Assembly (NCBI GenBank): GCA_031835245.1
Contig: JAVKOQ010000475.1
Span: 1-34,147, forward strand
Reading direction: 5' to 3'
Length of the DNA: 34,147 bases
Origin: Balamuthia mandrillaris
Taxonomy: Eukaryota > Discosea > Longamoebia > Balamuthiidae
Both the position numbers and the translations under genes were made by a program. The notes under the pieces are model-generated. The model did no database searches. It was given only the letters and a program-made list of their open reading frames with translations, and was not told the origin of the DNA. Positions 20,393 through 30,587 of the stretch are shown in pieces. Position 1 is the stretch's first letter, and the number at the start of each line of letters is the position of its first letter.

Positions 20393-20770
20393 GCATGAAA
20401 CCAGGTGTAACGGCCCCTCATATAAGCTGCATTACAGAGGCGGAGTTTGAATTTTAATTGATTATGGTTGGTTGGCGCTTGTAACTCCGTGAATATTACT
20501 AAATTCGTGAAAAATTGCCGAAAAAATTCAATATTTGACCGCATTTTTTTTATTTTGTTATTAGTGGAAAGGGCTCCTTCGCCGCAAACACGAAAAAGAA
20601 ACGTTGATCGGGGTAACTGTAAGAGGTTTTTTTTTGTTTGCTTGTGCACACTTTTCCAACGGTTTGGTTCCAGTTGCAATACTCGCGTTTTCGTCTCTTT
20701 TCTTTTGCACATCTCGCTTTTTTTTTAAAGTTCGGACAAGGCTTTATAGCGTAAGCATAGTGGAAGCAAG

Positions 20771-22051
20771 ATGGAAGGTGCATCCGTAGCGAGGAAAGAA
20801 GTGACGGCCAGCGAGAAAGGTGTTTCTCCATTGCTTTTTTTGCATCCAGCCGACACAAAAAACTCAAATATTCTCTCTTTCCCCTTGTTCTTCTCTCTCT
20901 CTTTCCTCTGTTGTACTCTATATTACATCGGCTTTACCATTTGTTTGGGGCTGCCTGCAATATACGTTTAGAGCTGATTCGCTCTGTGTTGCAACAGAGA
21001 AAGGAAGAGGTAGAATGGGCAGGTTATTACCTGGAGAACGTGAGCAAGAAAAAGACGGAGGAAAGGCTTTGCGTCATCGGCAAGTTTCGGGTTTACTTCT
21101 TCCAACTGAAAGGAAACTCTGCAAAGGTTTCTTTCTTTTTGTCGTTTCCTTCTTTGTGTCTTTGTTTCTTGTCGTTTCTGATCTTCTTGTTCTTGTTCTT
21201 GTTCTTGTTCTTCTTCTTCTTCTTCTTCTTCTTCTTCTTCTTGTTCTTGTTCTTGTTCTTGTTCTTGTTCTTGTTCTCGTTCTTGTTCTTCTTCTTCTTG
21301 TTCTTGTTCTTCTTCTTCTTCTTCTTCTTCTTCTTCTTCTTGTTCTTCTTCTTCTTCTTCTTGTTCTTCTTGTTCTTCTTCTTGTTCTTGTTCTTCTTCT
21401 TCTTCTTGTTCTTGTTCTTCTTCTTCTTCTTCTTCTTCTTCTTCTTCTTCTTCTTCTTCTTGTTCTTCTTCTTGTTCTTCTTCTTTCTTCTTCTTCTTCT
21501 TCTTCTTCTTCTTCTTCTTCTTCTTCTTCTTCTTCTTCTTCTTCTTCTTCTTCTTCTTCTTCTTCTTCTTCTTCTTCTTCTTCTTCTTCTTCTTCTTCTT
21601 CTTGTTCTTCTTCTTCTTCTTGTTCTTCTTCTTCTTCTTCTTCTTCTTCTTCTTCTTCTTTATTGACGATTGTTGTTGTTAACAGTTGTTCAGGGACGCA
21701 AGCATGCTTGAGCTGAAGGAGGTTAACTCCAAAGATGAAGCTTCGGTGCGTTACGCTCTCTTTTCTTACTTTCTCCCTCACCTTCTCTTCTTTGTTGTTC
21801 TTTCTATTCTTTTTTCTTTTCTTTCTTCTCATGAAGAGAATATCTGTTGTTTTTCAAACAACAAAGGTGCAACTTGTATTTAAATCTTTTCCAGTGGTGT
21901 TGCGAGAATGCGCCGCTGACGACATCATCACACACCTGCGCCAATCCTTCCAAAACAGCTTTTTCAACATGCCCGACCAACTGCGGTTTACTCTCTCGGT
22001 TGACCCTCCTTCCAGGATCAAAAACGTTGATGGACCAAGTACCTAACTCGA

Positions 22052-22090
<39 letters not shown>

Positions 22091-25000
22091 GTTTATGTTT
22101 TACGTTGGTATTCTCTTTTTTTTTTCTGTCGCTTCTTTAACACTGGTTTTTCTGTTCGATACAGCTCAAGCAACATTAGCCAAAACCAGCGGCGGCTTTT
22201 CTAACACATACCAATGCCTCTGTGACATGTACCGGGTGCCCATCCGAGCGGACATCTGTTGGGACATGGACAACCTTCTCCCTGCCAATAACGTCAAAGA
22301 GTTCAACCTTCGCGAATTGGAGCAGCCGGTGACACCTGGTGATTTCCGTGCGTTGGTGGATGCTCTTCACTGGAACACATACTTCACCGGTTTCGTGGCC
22401 AGGGACTACAAGTTCGACAAGGACGCATTGAGGATTGTGGCAGAGATGTTGCAGGAGAACACTACCATTGAGGAGTTAGTTTTGAGCAAAGTGGAGGGCA
22501 ACTCCTCAGCCTTTGAGCAGGTTGGAGATGCTATCGCGAAAAACAAGGGCAGCAGCCTTACCTCCATCGATTGGTCCTGGAATCCTGCCTCTGACAAGGG
22601 TGTTGCCGCTCTTGGCGCTGCTGTAGCCTCTCTCAATCATGGTTTGTCTTTTTTCCTTTGTCCTTTCTATCTTGCCTTCTCTTTTCCCTCTCCTCTCCCT
22701 CCATCTCACTCTCCGTTTCTTCGGTTAATTGTACTTTTTAAACAGGCGTGGCTTATTTGGATGTATCTCACTGTGATGGCGGTAAGAAAGGCATGAGTGC
22801 CCTCGCCAACGGCCTCAAAAAAAATCCCCACATGCCCAAGACCTTGGTCCATCTCGACGTCAGCCACAACCGGCTGGACAACGATGGCTCCTCCGCTCTC
22901 GCCAACTATCTCTCCTCCACCAACGCGCTAAAAGTGCTCAATCTGGATAATACGACCGCCAACTTGGAGACGATCCTCGCGGCTGCTATGAGAGGATGCA
23001 CCGAGATAGAGGTCCTAGATCTTTCTCACAATAAGGTCACACCTAAGTGTGGACCCGTGTTCAAAAAGTTTATTCAATCTTGTTCAAAGTTGCGAATCCT
23101 TAAACTTAGAGATACAGCCATCCCTGGTACATATCTTTGTCATTCTCGTGTTTCTTTGCTGTCTATATTTCTAGTCCACTCATTCCTTTATCTTTGCATC
23201 ATTCTCATGTTGCCTCTTGAATTCTTCTAGTGAATATTTTGAGGGACGTTTTGAAAGCTATTGCAGACAACAAATACCTTCAAAATATCCAAATCGACAT
23301 TGCCGACAATAAGTTGGGCGTCTTAGGAGCCAACATGATCAGCGGTTTGGCCACTGACCTCGCTAATGTTGAGTCTTTGGACCTGAGCAACAACGAGTTG
23401 GGAGATGAAGGCATTTCCATCCTGGCGGAAGGACTCTGTGCCAACACTGGTATCAAAGAACTCAAAATTGGCGATAACTTTAAAGGTTTCCGCTCTCTCT
23501 CACAAACACACGTGTTTCTCTCCGAGATCTTGTTTTGTTTTCTATTTCTCATTTTTTTTTTCTTTTGCCTTCATTCCAGGCAAGACCAAGTCAAGGCTAC
23601 AAATGATAGACGCACTCGTGGAGCTTGTTTGCTCCGAGAATCCTCTTGAACGCCTTGACCTCAGCACCAATATTTCTGGCAACGAGCTCAAGAACGATCT
23701 GCTGCCTTTCATCTACGCCCTCGCCACTAATGACACCCTCAAGCATCTCAACGTTAGCGGGCATGCCATGGGCGATAAAGGCGGTATTGCCCTTGGTAAA
23801 GCCCTTCAAACCAACCGCAGCCTGCAATCCCTAGAATGGGATCGCAATGGCACGCGCCTGCCTGGTTTCCAAGGCTTTAGAACTGGTTTGGAGCGCAACA
23901 CGGTCTTAGTCTACATGACCGTGCCGATTATTGATGTCAGTGACCTGCTGAAAGCGGAAGGCCACAGCTCTCAGGCAGCCATCCATGAGATCGTGTCAGA
24001 GATATCTGCTGCCATCGCCCGAAACCTCTCCCCCAAAAGCCGCTTCGAGAAGCGAAAGGGCTACACCTCACACATCAACATGCTGGGCGCTGGGGAGCGA
24101 GAGGAAATACAGAAGTTGCGCTTGCGCATCAAGAACGCCACGGGAGAAGGCAATATCACGCCCGACCAGGCCAAGGTCTTGAAGGACGCGGAAGATAACG
24201 ATACCCACCTCTCGGCGCTGCATTTGATCCAGGAAGAGGTGGCCATGGGCGTGGAGGACGAGGTCAAGTCTCGTTGCGGCGAGTTCGCCTCCAAGTTGTT
24301 GCCTTTCCTTCAACAGACTCACGGCCAACTGGTGGAACGCGTCCTGCAGCAATTGCAGCAGTCCTATGGCAGCTTTGACAGAGCAACACTGGCAGATCTC
24401 TCCAATCGTTTGAAGGAGCGTGTGCAAAAGTCGTTGCCCGCAGAGCAGGTCAGCAGAATCTTGGCGCAAGGAGCTGCCTCACAGATCGCGGATGAGTTTG
24501 GGGCTGTGCTAGTTAAGACCATTGAGGAAGTAGGGGATGAGGTCGTCAACAAACTGCTGGATCAATTGGAGGACATCCTCTATGGCGTCCGTGGCAACCA
24601 AGACAGTGACTCTGCCTCTGGTGCTCCTCCCACTTCCGCCCGCCAATCGTTGGATGATTCCTCTTCCTCTTCTCCTTCCAACTCTTCTCCTTCTCCCTCT
24701 TTGTCCTCCTCTGGGGCATCCGCTCCAATGGTGGCAGGAATCCATCCTCCTCCCGGTGGCTTTGTGCTTCCGCCCATCGAACCAGGCTCTGCTCGAAGAA
24801 TCCCTCCACAGCTCCCTCCCAAAGGCTCCAAGCCTCCCAAAGTTCTGCCCACGCCTCCTCCCAAGGGCAACAAGCGCGTCTCTCCCAGTAGCTCTGAAGC
24901 ATCCTCTGGCACGGACGAGCCTGGCGATAGCAACGAAGGAGGTCTTCGTGTTACCGGTGGAAGCGGAGGACCTTCGAGCAGTCCCCGTCCTGGTGCAGGA

Positions 25001-25165
25001 AGTGGGGCTGGAGCTTCTTCTTCTTCTTCATTGGATGAACTACCGGCGGGAGAGGGTAAGAGGTTGATCCATATGTCAAAAGATAGGCCACAAGGACCAC
25101 AAAGGAGAAGGCCACAGAGAAAGCCACAGAGAAGACCGATGATGAGCGAGACCGATGCTTCCTAA
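20771..25165 (+). CDS. CARMIL: CARMIL (capping protein, Arp2/3 and myosin I linker)
   Basis: Cytosolic, membrane-associated regulator that removes or restrains actin capping protein at the leading edge. Eight phase-consistent exons: 20771-20819, 20972-21126, 21686-21745, 21867-22038, 22165-22641, 22746-23126, 23231-23485 and 23580-25165, 1,044 residues. The N-terminus is a CARMIL-type PH domain (CVIGKFRVYFFQLKG, SFPVVLRECAADDIITHLRQ), then a linker with CARMIL-like GGFSNTY, then a long LRR solenoid (NHGVAYLDVSH, LVHLDVSHNRLDNDGSSAL, VESLDLSNNELGDEGISIL, LKHLNVSGHAMGDKGG). A helical dimerisation region and a Pro/Ser-rich segment follow. The capping-protein-interaction motif LIHMSKDRPQGPQRRRP (consensus LxHxTxxRPK...) lies just before the C-terminus. 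Intron 2 holds a roughly 480-base TTC tract. Identification is firm. Confidence 0.95.
21184..21661 (+). repeat. About 480-base (TTC)n/(TTCTTG)n pyrimidine tract in CARMIL intron 2
   Basis: Nearly pure TTC with interspersed TTG, occupying most of the intron 21127-21685. It is the largest low-complexity block in the window. It creates open frames of about 250-300 codons (poly-Leu/Phe/Ser on plus, poly-Glu/Arg on minus) that are not genes. Confidence 0.97.
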
Positions 25166-25482
25166 AACGTGAGTGGTGATGTTGTTTTTATGTTTTTTTT
25201 TGTTGTGTGTAGAAGACTATTGTGCCGCTATTGTTTAAAATTCAGAGACTCTTTTTTTCAGTTGTTTTCTTCAGTCGTTCTTTTCTCTTCATCACGGGGG
25301 AGAATGTCTGTCCGAATATTATCAGATCTGTAGAATAATTATCGCAGGAGTTAAACTTTTTGCTTCGACGAAAATCTTTCATAAATTATCGATAAGTATT
25401 GACAAATGAGAACACATTTCACAAAATATCCAATAAAAAATTTAAAAGAAAAAACAAACAGCAAAACAAAGAAGAACAGCAA
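25166..25482. promoter_or_regulatory. CARMIL-ABI intergenic region with TTATCGATAA palindrome
   Basis: 317 bases. T-rich CARMIL 3' end, then the ABI promoter with the palindrome TTATCGATAA at 25386-25395, about 90 bases before the ABI start codon. The core TATCGATA recurs upstream of the FAM192A-like gene. No gene is seen here. Confidence 0.45.
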
Positions 25483-26519
25483 ATGGAGGCTTTGCCGTTG
25501 GACCTGACGGGCTGCGCGGAGGCCGTCCCGGCCGCGTTGCAAGAGCTGGCAAACAACCAGCAAACGTTGTCCCAGATCTTTGACCACTGCAAAGGGACCC
25601 TCAAGGACAGCGGCAGCAGCGACATCGCCCAAACCAAAAAATTCGTTTCGGACGCCCTCGAGAACGTCGTCTACCATGTCCACAACGTCGGCCTCCAGGT
25701 TCGTGGAAAGAGAGAAAGAGAAAACAAAACAAGAGAGAGAATGAGAAAGAGAGAACGAACAAGAGAGAAAGATGAGGAAAGAAGTTAAAAGTGATTTGTC
25801 AAAGTTGTCTTTGTTTTATTTATTTTTAAACCTTTTCTCTCTCTCTCTCTCTCCCTTTCATCGGATTTGCAGATTGCAAATTTTTTGGAGGTGCAAAATG
25901 TGGAAATGGAAAGTTTGGACTTGCGTATTCGATCCTTATCCCAGGTTCTCATTTTCCCCCTTTCTCTCTGCTTTTTATTTTTGATGTTTTGCTTACGGTT
26001 GGTTTTTATTTGCTTCTCTACTCTCTTTCTCTTTCTCTTTCTCTTTCTCTTTCTCTTTCTCTTTCTCTTTCTCTTTCTCTTTCTCTTTCTCTTTCTCTTC
26101 CTCTCTCTCTCTCGTTGCGGTCTTCACACCAACAGAGAATGAAGCAGTGCCACGAGTCGACTGCTGTACCGGAGAAACAAGGCATGGAAGTGGACAAAGG
26201 CTATCAAAAGATGGAACGAAAGAGACAATTGGGAGGTACGTTACACTTTTACCAGCTTTCCCCCACTCTGTGTGCTTTGTTCTTGTTCTTGTCTTCATGT
26301 TTCTCTTTTCTTGTGGATCTTTAGTCTTCTATTTTTTTTTTCGCTCTATTCGTCGAGTTTGGCTGATGTTATCCCAAACTTTGTTTTTGCTCTCAAGCCA
26401 CCGAGCTGCCGCCTTCTGCCCAACCGCTGCCCCGTTTCCAGCGGGGACCCATCAACATGGATGCTCTCTCCTCGCTAGGCTCTCAAGGCGTCTTGGCGGC
26501 GTCGACTTCCTCCTCTTGA
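25483..26519 (+). CDS. abiA: ABI (Abl-interactor) subunit of the SCAR/WAVE complex, short form
   Basis: A subunit of the pentameric SCAR/WAVE regulatory complex that activates Arp2/3 at protrusions. Four phase-consistent exons: 25483-25698, 25873-25944, 26136-26235 and 26398-26519, 169 residues. The hallmark is the N-terminal helix reading TKKFVSDALENVVYHVHNVG then IANFLEVQNVEMESLDLRIR and SLSQ, which matches ABI proteins in the region that packs against SCAR and HSPC300. The remainder is short, with KGYQKMERKRQLG, a small Pro-containing piece (ELPPSAQPLPRFQRGP) and a Ser-rich end. There is no SH3 domain or long polyproline region as in animal ABI, and the protein is about half the size of Dictyostelium AbiA as I remember it. 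It lies 317 bases downstream of CARMIL in the same orientation. Confidence 0.85.
26022..26112 (+). repeat. (TTTCTC)n microsatellite in ABI intron 2
   Basis: A 6-base pyrimidine repeat of about 13 units ending in (CT)n, directly upstream of the acceptor at 26135; it may serve as an extended polypyrimidine tract. Confidence 0.95.
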
Positions 26520-26850
26520 GCCTTCTTCCCCCCTCTCTTTTTTTTGTTTGTAACTTATTACATAAAGGAACACAAATGCTGCTTCATTTGTGTACACGTC
26601 CAACAGCAGTTGTGCTCCATGAAAAATCTGAAAATATTAGGTTGGTCATAGAAATTATTCAAATTACAATAATAGGTGTCGCCACGATCGTTAACTCTAT
26701 TATGTTGGATAGAAGATGGGTAATATATATCCATAAAATGTTTTCTTAACAAAACTAAAACACGCACTCCCTTTTTTGCCGACAAGAAGCATTTTTGGCC
26801 GACATAAACAGAAAGAAAATACAAAGAACAAAAGAGGGGGAGAAGCCATC
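26520..26850. promoter_or_regulatory. ABI-UFD2 intergenic region
   Basis: 331 bases, AT-rich in the middle. Two GCCGACA boxes (near 26777 and 26799), each preceded by a T-run, lie shortly before the start codon at 26851. No coding region is supported on either strand. Confidence 0.45.
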
Positions 26851-27202
26851 ATGGAGGACGAGGGCTTCGAAGGGAGGAACCCCTTTGAGGCGAGCCCCAT
26901 GGCGGACGAGCAAAATGATGGTGGTGGGGCGGCGGACGTTGGAGGAGAAGGCGTAGGGGAGCTGGCAGGGCTTGTGGCCGCTCTGCGTCGCTACGACGTT
27001 CTTTTGGCGCTGGGGTTGGTTGCTTTGGTGGCCTATTGGTTGCACAAGGTTTGTTTGTTTGTTTGTATGTTTGTGCGTTTGTTGAGGCGTGTTTGTTTGC
27101 TCCGCTTTTCGTGGAGGAGAGTGTGACAACGAATCATCGACAATCGATGCCGTAGGAGTTTATTTCTTTTTGCAAACAAACGCTCGCAGTGACGTTCGAT
27201 TT

Positions 27203-27250
<48 letters not shown>

Positions 27251-30200
27251 GTTCGTTTAGAGGAGCAGAGGCGCCCACACCCCGTTTTCTTCTTCACTGA
27301 CAAACGATCGCTTGTCGTCGTCGTCGTCAGCCGAACCAAGCGCTGCGGACCTTGAGGACATTCGACAGAGAAGGCTGCGACACTTTGGGGGTGCCTCTGT
27401 TGCTGCTGCTTCTTCTTCTTCTGTTGTGGAAGCACAACAAGACCAAACTATGTCTGAGCAGAAGAGGAGAAAGCTAGAGACGGACCATCGTTCAGCTTTG
27501 CAGAGAGGAGAGCAACAACAACAGCAGAAAACAGAGACTGCTGCAATAACAAAAACAACAACAACAACAGATGATAAGAGTAGGAAGGGAAAGGAGAAGG
27601 CGGTGCAAGGAGAGGCCTCATCTGGGAAGAAGGACACCAAAATCAAGGCCAAAACCGAGGTACCTGTAGAGAAACGGATCCACACGTTTCTTACGTTCGT
27701 CTTTGCGGTGGCACTGACAGAAGCAGAGAAGGCTTCTTTGGAGGTACCTATTTTTCGTAAAACAAGACGGAGAGAATCAGGAGAGGAGAGAATAACAGTT
27801 AGAGAGAGTTACGCGCATGTAAAAACGAGAGAAAAGACCACTTTATTGTTTCGGTGTTAACCATAAACCCATCATAGCGGCGAAAGCGAGCACTCGGTTC
27901 TCTGCGACCCACTTCGCCAAAAGTCCATGTCTTGCCAAATCTGGCTTCTGAGTTAGAAAGCAATGGCCAATCAAACTTTTTGTTGGGAGTAGACCACATC
28001 GACTCCATTCTCCTGGAAGTGCTGCCAGCAATGAACACGGAGGAGGTGTTACCCTACCTCATCGATTGCTTTGTGCGAGCTCAGGACCATTATTTAGTGG
28101 TATTCTCTCCTCTCTCTCTCTCTCATTTCTCTTTGTCGTTGAAATAACTCTCCTATCTTATATATATAAAGAAAAATTTACCCGATGAAGTACTATCGAC
28201 GGTGAAGCGGTCCATAGCTACACAAGCGGGTCTTCACCTTCAAGGAATTTCCTTTCATACGCCTGTTTCTACGTACTTTTGCTCCCCCTTTCGTCATTAA
28301 AAACACTGTTCATGATTCTTATTGTAAAACCTATTCATGAAGAACGCATCCCTCAATACAATTGTTGCGCTACTTGGAAGCTCTTCCTGGTTCTGAAATG
28401 GAAATACCACAAGGTCTTCTTACTGAGCTTGTGAAGCAGTTTGAGTCTGATGGCCTTCACCAAGTATTACCCCTTTTGTCTTTTTTTCCATGCTAATCTT
28501 GGAGCTAACAGCATATTTTGGGCAGATATTCCGTCCTATATTCATTGAATTATGGAATGTGGCCTCTCGAGCAACAATCATGGATTCTCACATGGAAACC
28601 ATTAGAGTATGTCTCTCTCGTTTCGTTTGTGTTATTTCTCTAGATTGAGTTTAACGCTTAATCGCTGTCTTGCAGGTGTTGGTGCGTCTTGCTGGAATAA
28701 GCAGTGTTGGTAAATTGGTATGTTAAGTATAGTTTGTTTTTTTTTTTGTTGTTTCTAACCATTTCACTTGGTATTGTATCAAAAGATGCCAGAAATGCAA
28801 AACTGGAATATATCCGACATATCACATGGCAAAGATGTGGAATTGAGAACTTTCCTTGGCCCTTTCTTTAAAATCAATACTTTTCCTGATGCGGTACTCT
28901 CTCTCTTCTCTCTTCTCTCTTCTCTCTTCTCTCTTCTCTCTTCTCTCTTCTCTCTTCTCTCTTCTCTCTTCTCTCTTCTCTCTTCTCTCTTCTCTCTTCT
29001 CTCTTCTCTCTTCTCTCTTCTCTCTTCTCTTCTCTCTTCTCTCTTCTCTCTTCTCTCTTCTCTCTTCTCTCTTCTCTCTCTCTCTCTCTCTCTCTCTCCC
29101 TCTCTCCCTCTCTTTGAATCCTCTCTTTGAGGCTCACGTTGTTCCAACAGCCAGGAACTGTTTCTCATTTTTTCCCCGATCCACTGGCAACCACTCGCCC
29201 AACTCTCGAAAATGTTATTTCTTCTCTTCGTGTGCAATTGCATGGCTATCATGTAACCCATCCCGTCTCCCCACTTGGCTCTTTCTTTCTTCTTTCCGCT
29301 AACATAAGCACTGATAATGTAGGAAATGTTGCATGAATTGTCTTTAAGCCTACTCAAAAACACGGCCACCCGCGAACGTACTTTAGAATGGTTCGCTCAA
29401 ATACTTCGCTCCAATCGCGAACGTACCAAGATGCATATGGATAGAAGCCTGGCCTCCTCAGAGGGTTTTCTTCTGAATGCCAATTCAACTTTTTTGAAAC
29501 TCTGTTCCCCTTTCGCCGATCTTAATTCACCAAAGGTTTCTTTACTTTCTTTCCTTTTATTCTTTAAAGACACATTCAGCTCAATCAATTTTCATTGCTC
29601 TTTACCTTCGTATTCAGCTCAAAATCATAGATCCAACGTATTTTGTACGGACAACTCGTGTGGATGTTTCCAAAGAAACAAAACTTGCTGCCTCCTCCGA
29701 AGAGATTGCACGGTGGTTGGAGGAAGAAGGCGGAGGTGCAAAGCAAGGAGAAGGCAGCAGCGAGGCAGCAGGAGCGGCCTCTTTTTCTGAATCTTCTTCT
29801 CCTTCTACATCTCCTGCTACATCTCCTTCATCACCTCTTTCGTCTTCCTCATCTTCCTCTTCTCTATCATCCTCCACCCAGTCATTTGGGTTCGTAACGG
29901 AAATTTTCTTCCTTACACATTATGCACTGCATGTTGGCTTGGTCAAGACTTGCACCCTTTACCAACAGTACAACCAAATGTTGGCCCGTTTGCACAAGAA
30001 AATGCACAACTTACAAAACACTCGTTCTCAATGGGCCGGCGTAAGTTCTCTCTCACCCAGGTCTCTTATTTCTTTTGTTTTTCAAGGCGCCTAACATTTT
30101 GATTTCAATGTTGTCCCAGTCTCCTCAGTCGTCTGCAATGGATGCCTCGTTGGCCAGGTTAAAGTCCCAAGTGAAGGCTATGTTGGGCGGCAAGTTTTGT

Positions 30201-30547
30201 ATGGATGCGCAATTGTTAGATCCTGAGCTATTACAATCCGCCCTCAACTTTTATGCTTTTTCTGCCAAGTGGTTGATGCATCTCGTAGACCCTGAACAAC
30301 GAGGGTATGCCTTTTTTTTTTCATTTCCACTAGTTTTCCCTCCCTCTTTCGTATCCACGTTATAAGCACTTGGAGAGAACCTGCGTACATGTATGCGAGT
30401 TCCTTGCTCCTTGTGTTACGCTTGTGGATTATAACAACACAACACTACGTAAGGTCCCTTTGTAGGACTTTACTCTGCTAGAAATTTTGAGTTTTTTTTT
30501 GGAGAATCCGTTTAGTGTTGTTACATTTTTACACCATTCTTCCCCCC

Positions 30548-30587
<40 letters not shown>

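Larger units (their letters stand above)
18682..20770. other. 2.1-kb region with no assembled gene; contains exon-like patches
   Basis: The first part should be the 3' UTR of the upstream gene. Protein-like text appears at 18878-19242 and 19278-19439 (separate entries), followed by T-rich sequence, a (TC)n run near 19929-19955, splice-site-like strings, and a perfect CRE palindrome TGACGTCA at 20385-20392. I could not join the patches into one model with a start codon. The last few hundred bases are probably the CARMIL promoter. Confidence 0.4.

Noticed and set aside
20820-21832. Plus-strand poly-Leu/Phe/Ser frames and a minus-strand 252-codon poly-Glu/Arg frame
   Set aside because: They read through the (TTC)n tract of CARMIL intron 2; phase-consistent CARMIL exons lie on both sides.
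28779-29369. 196-codon minus-strand frame of EERREKR repeats
   Set aside because: Antisense of the CTCTCTT satellite in UFD2 intron 8.
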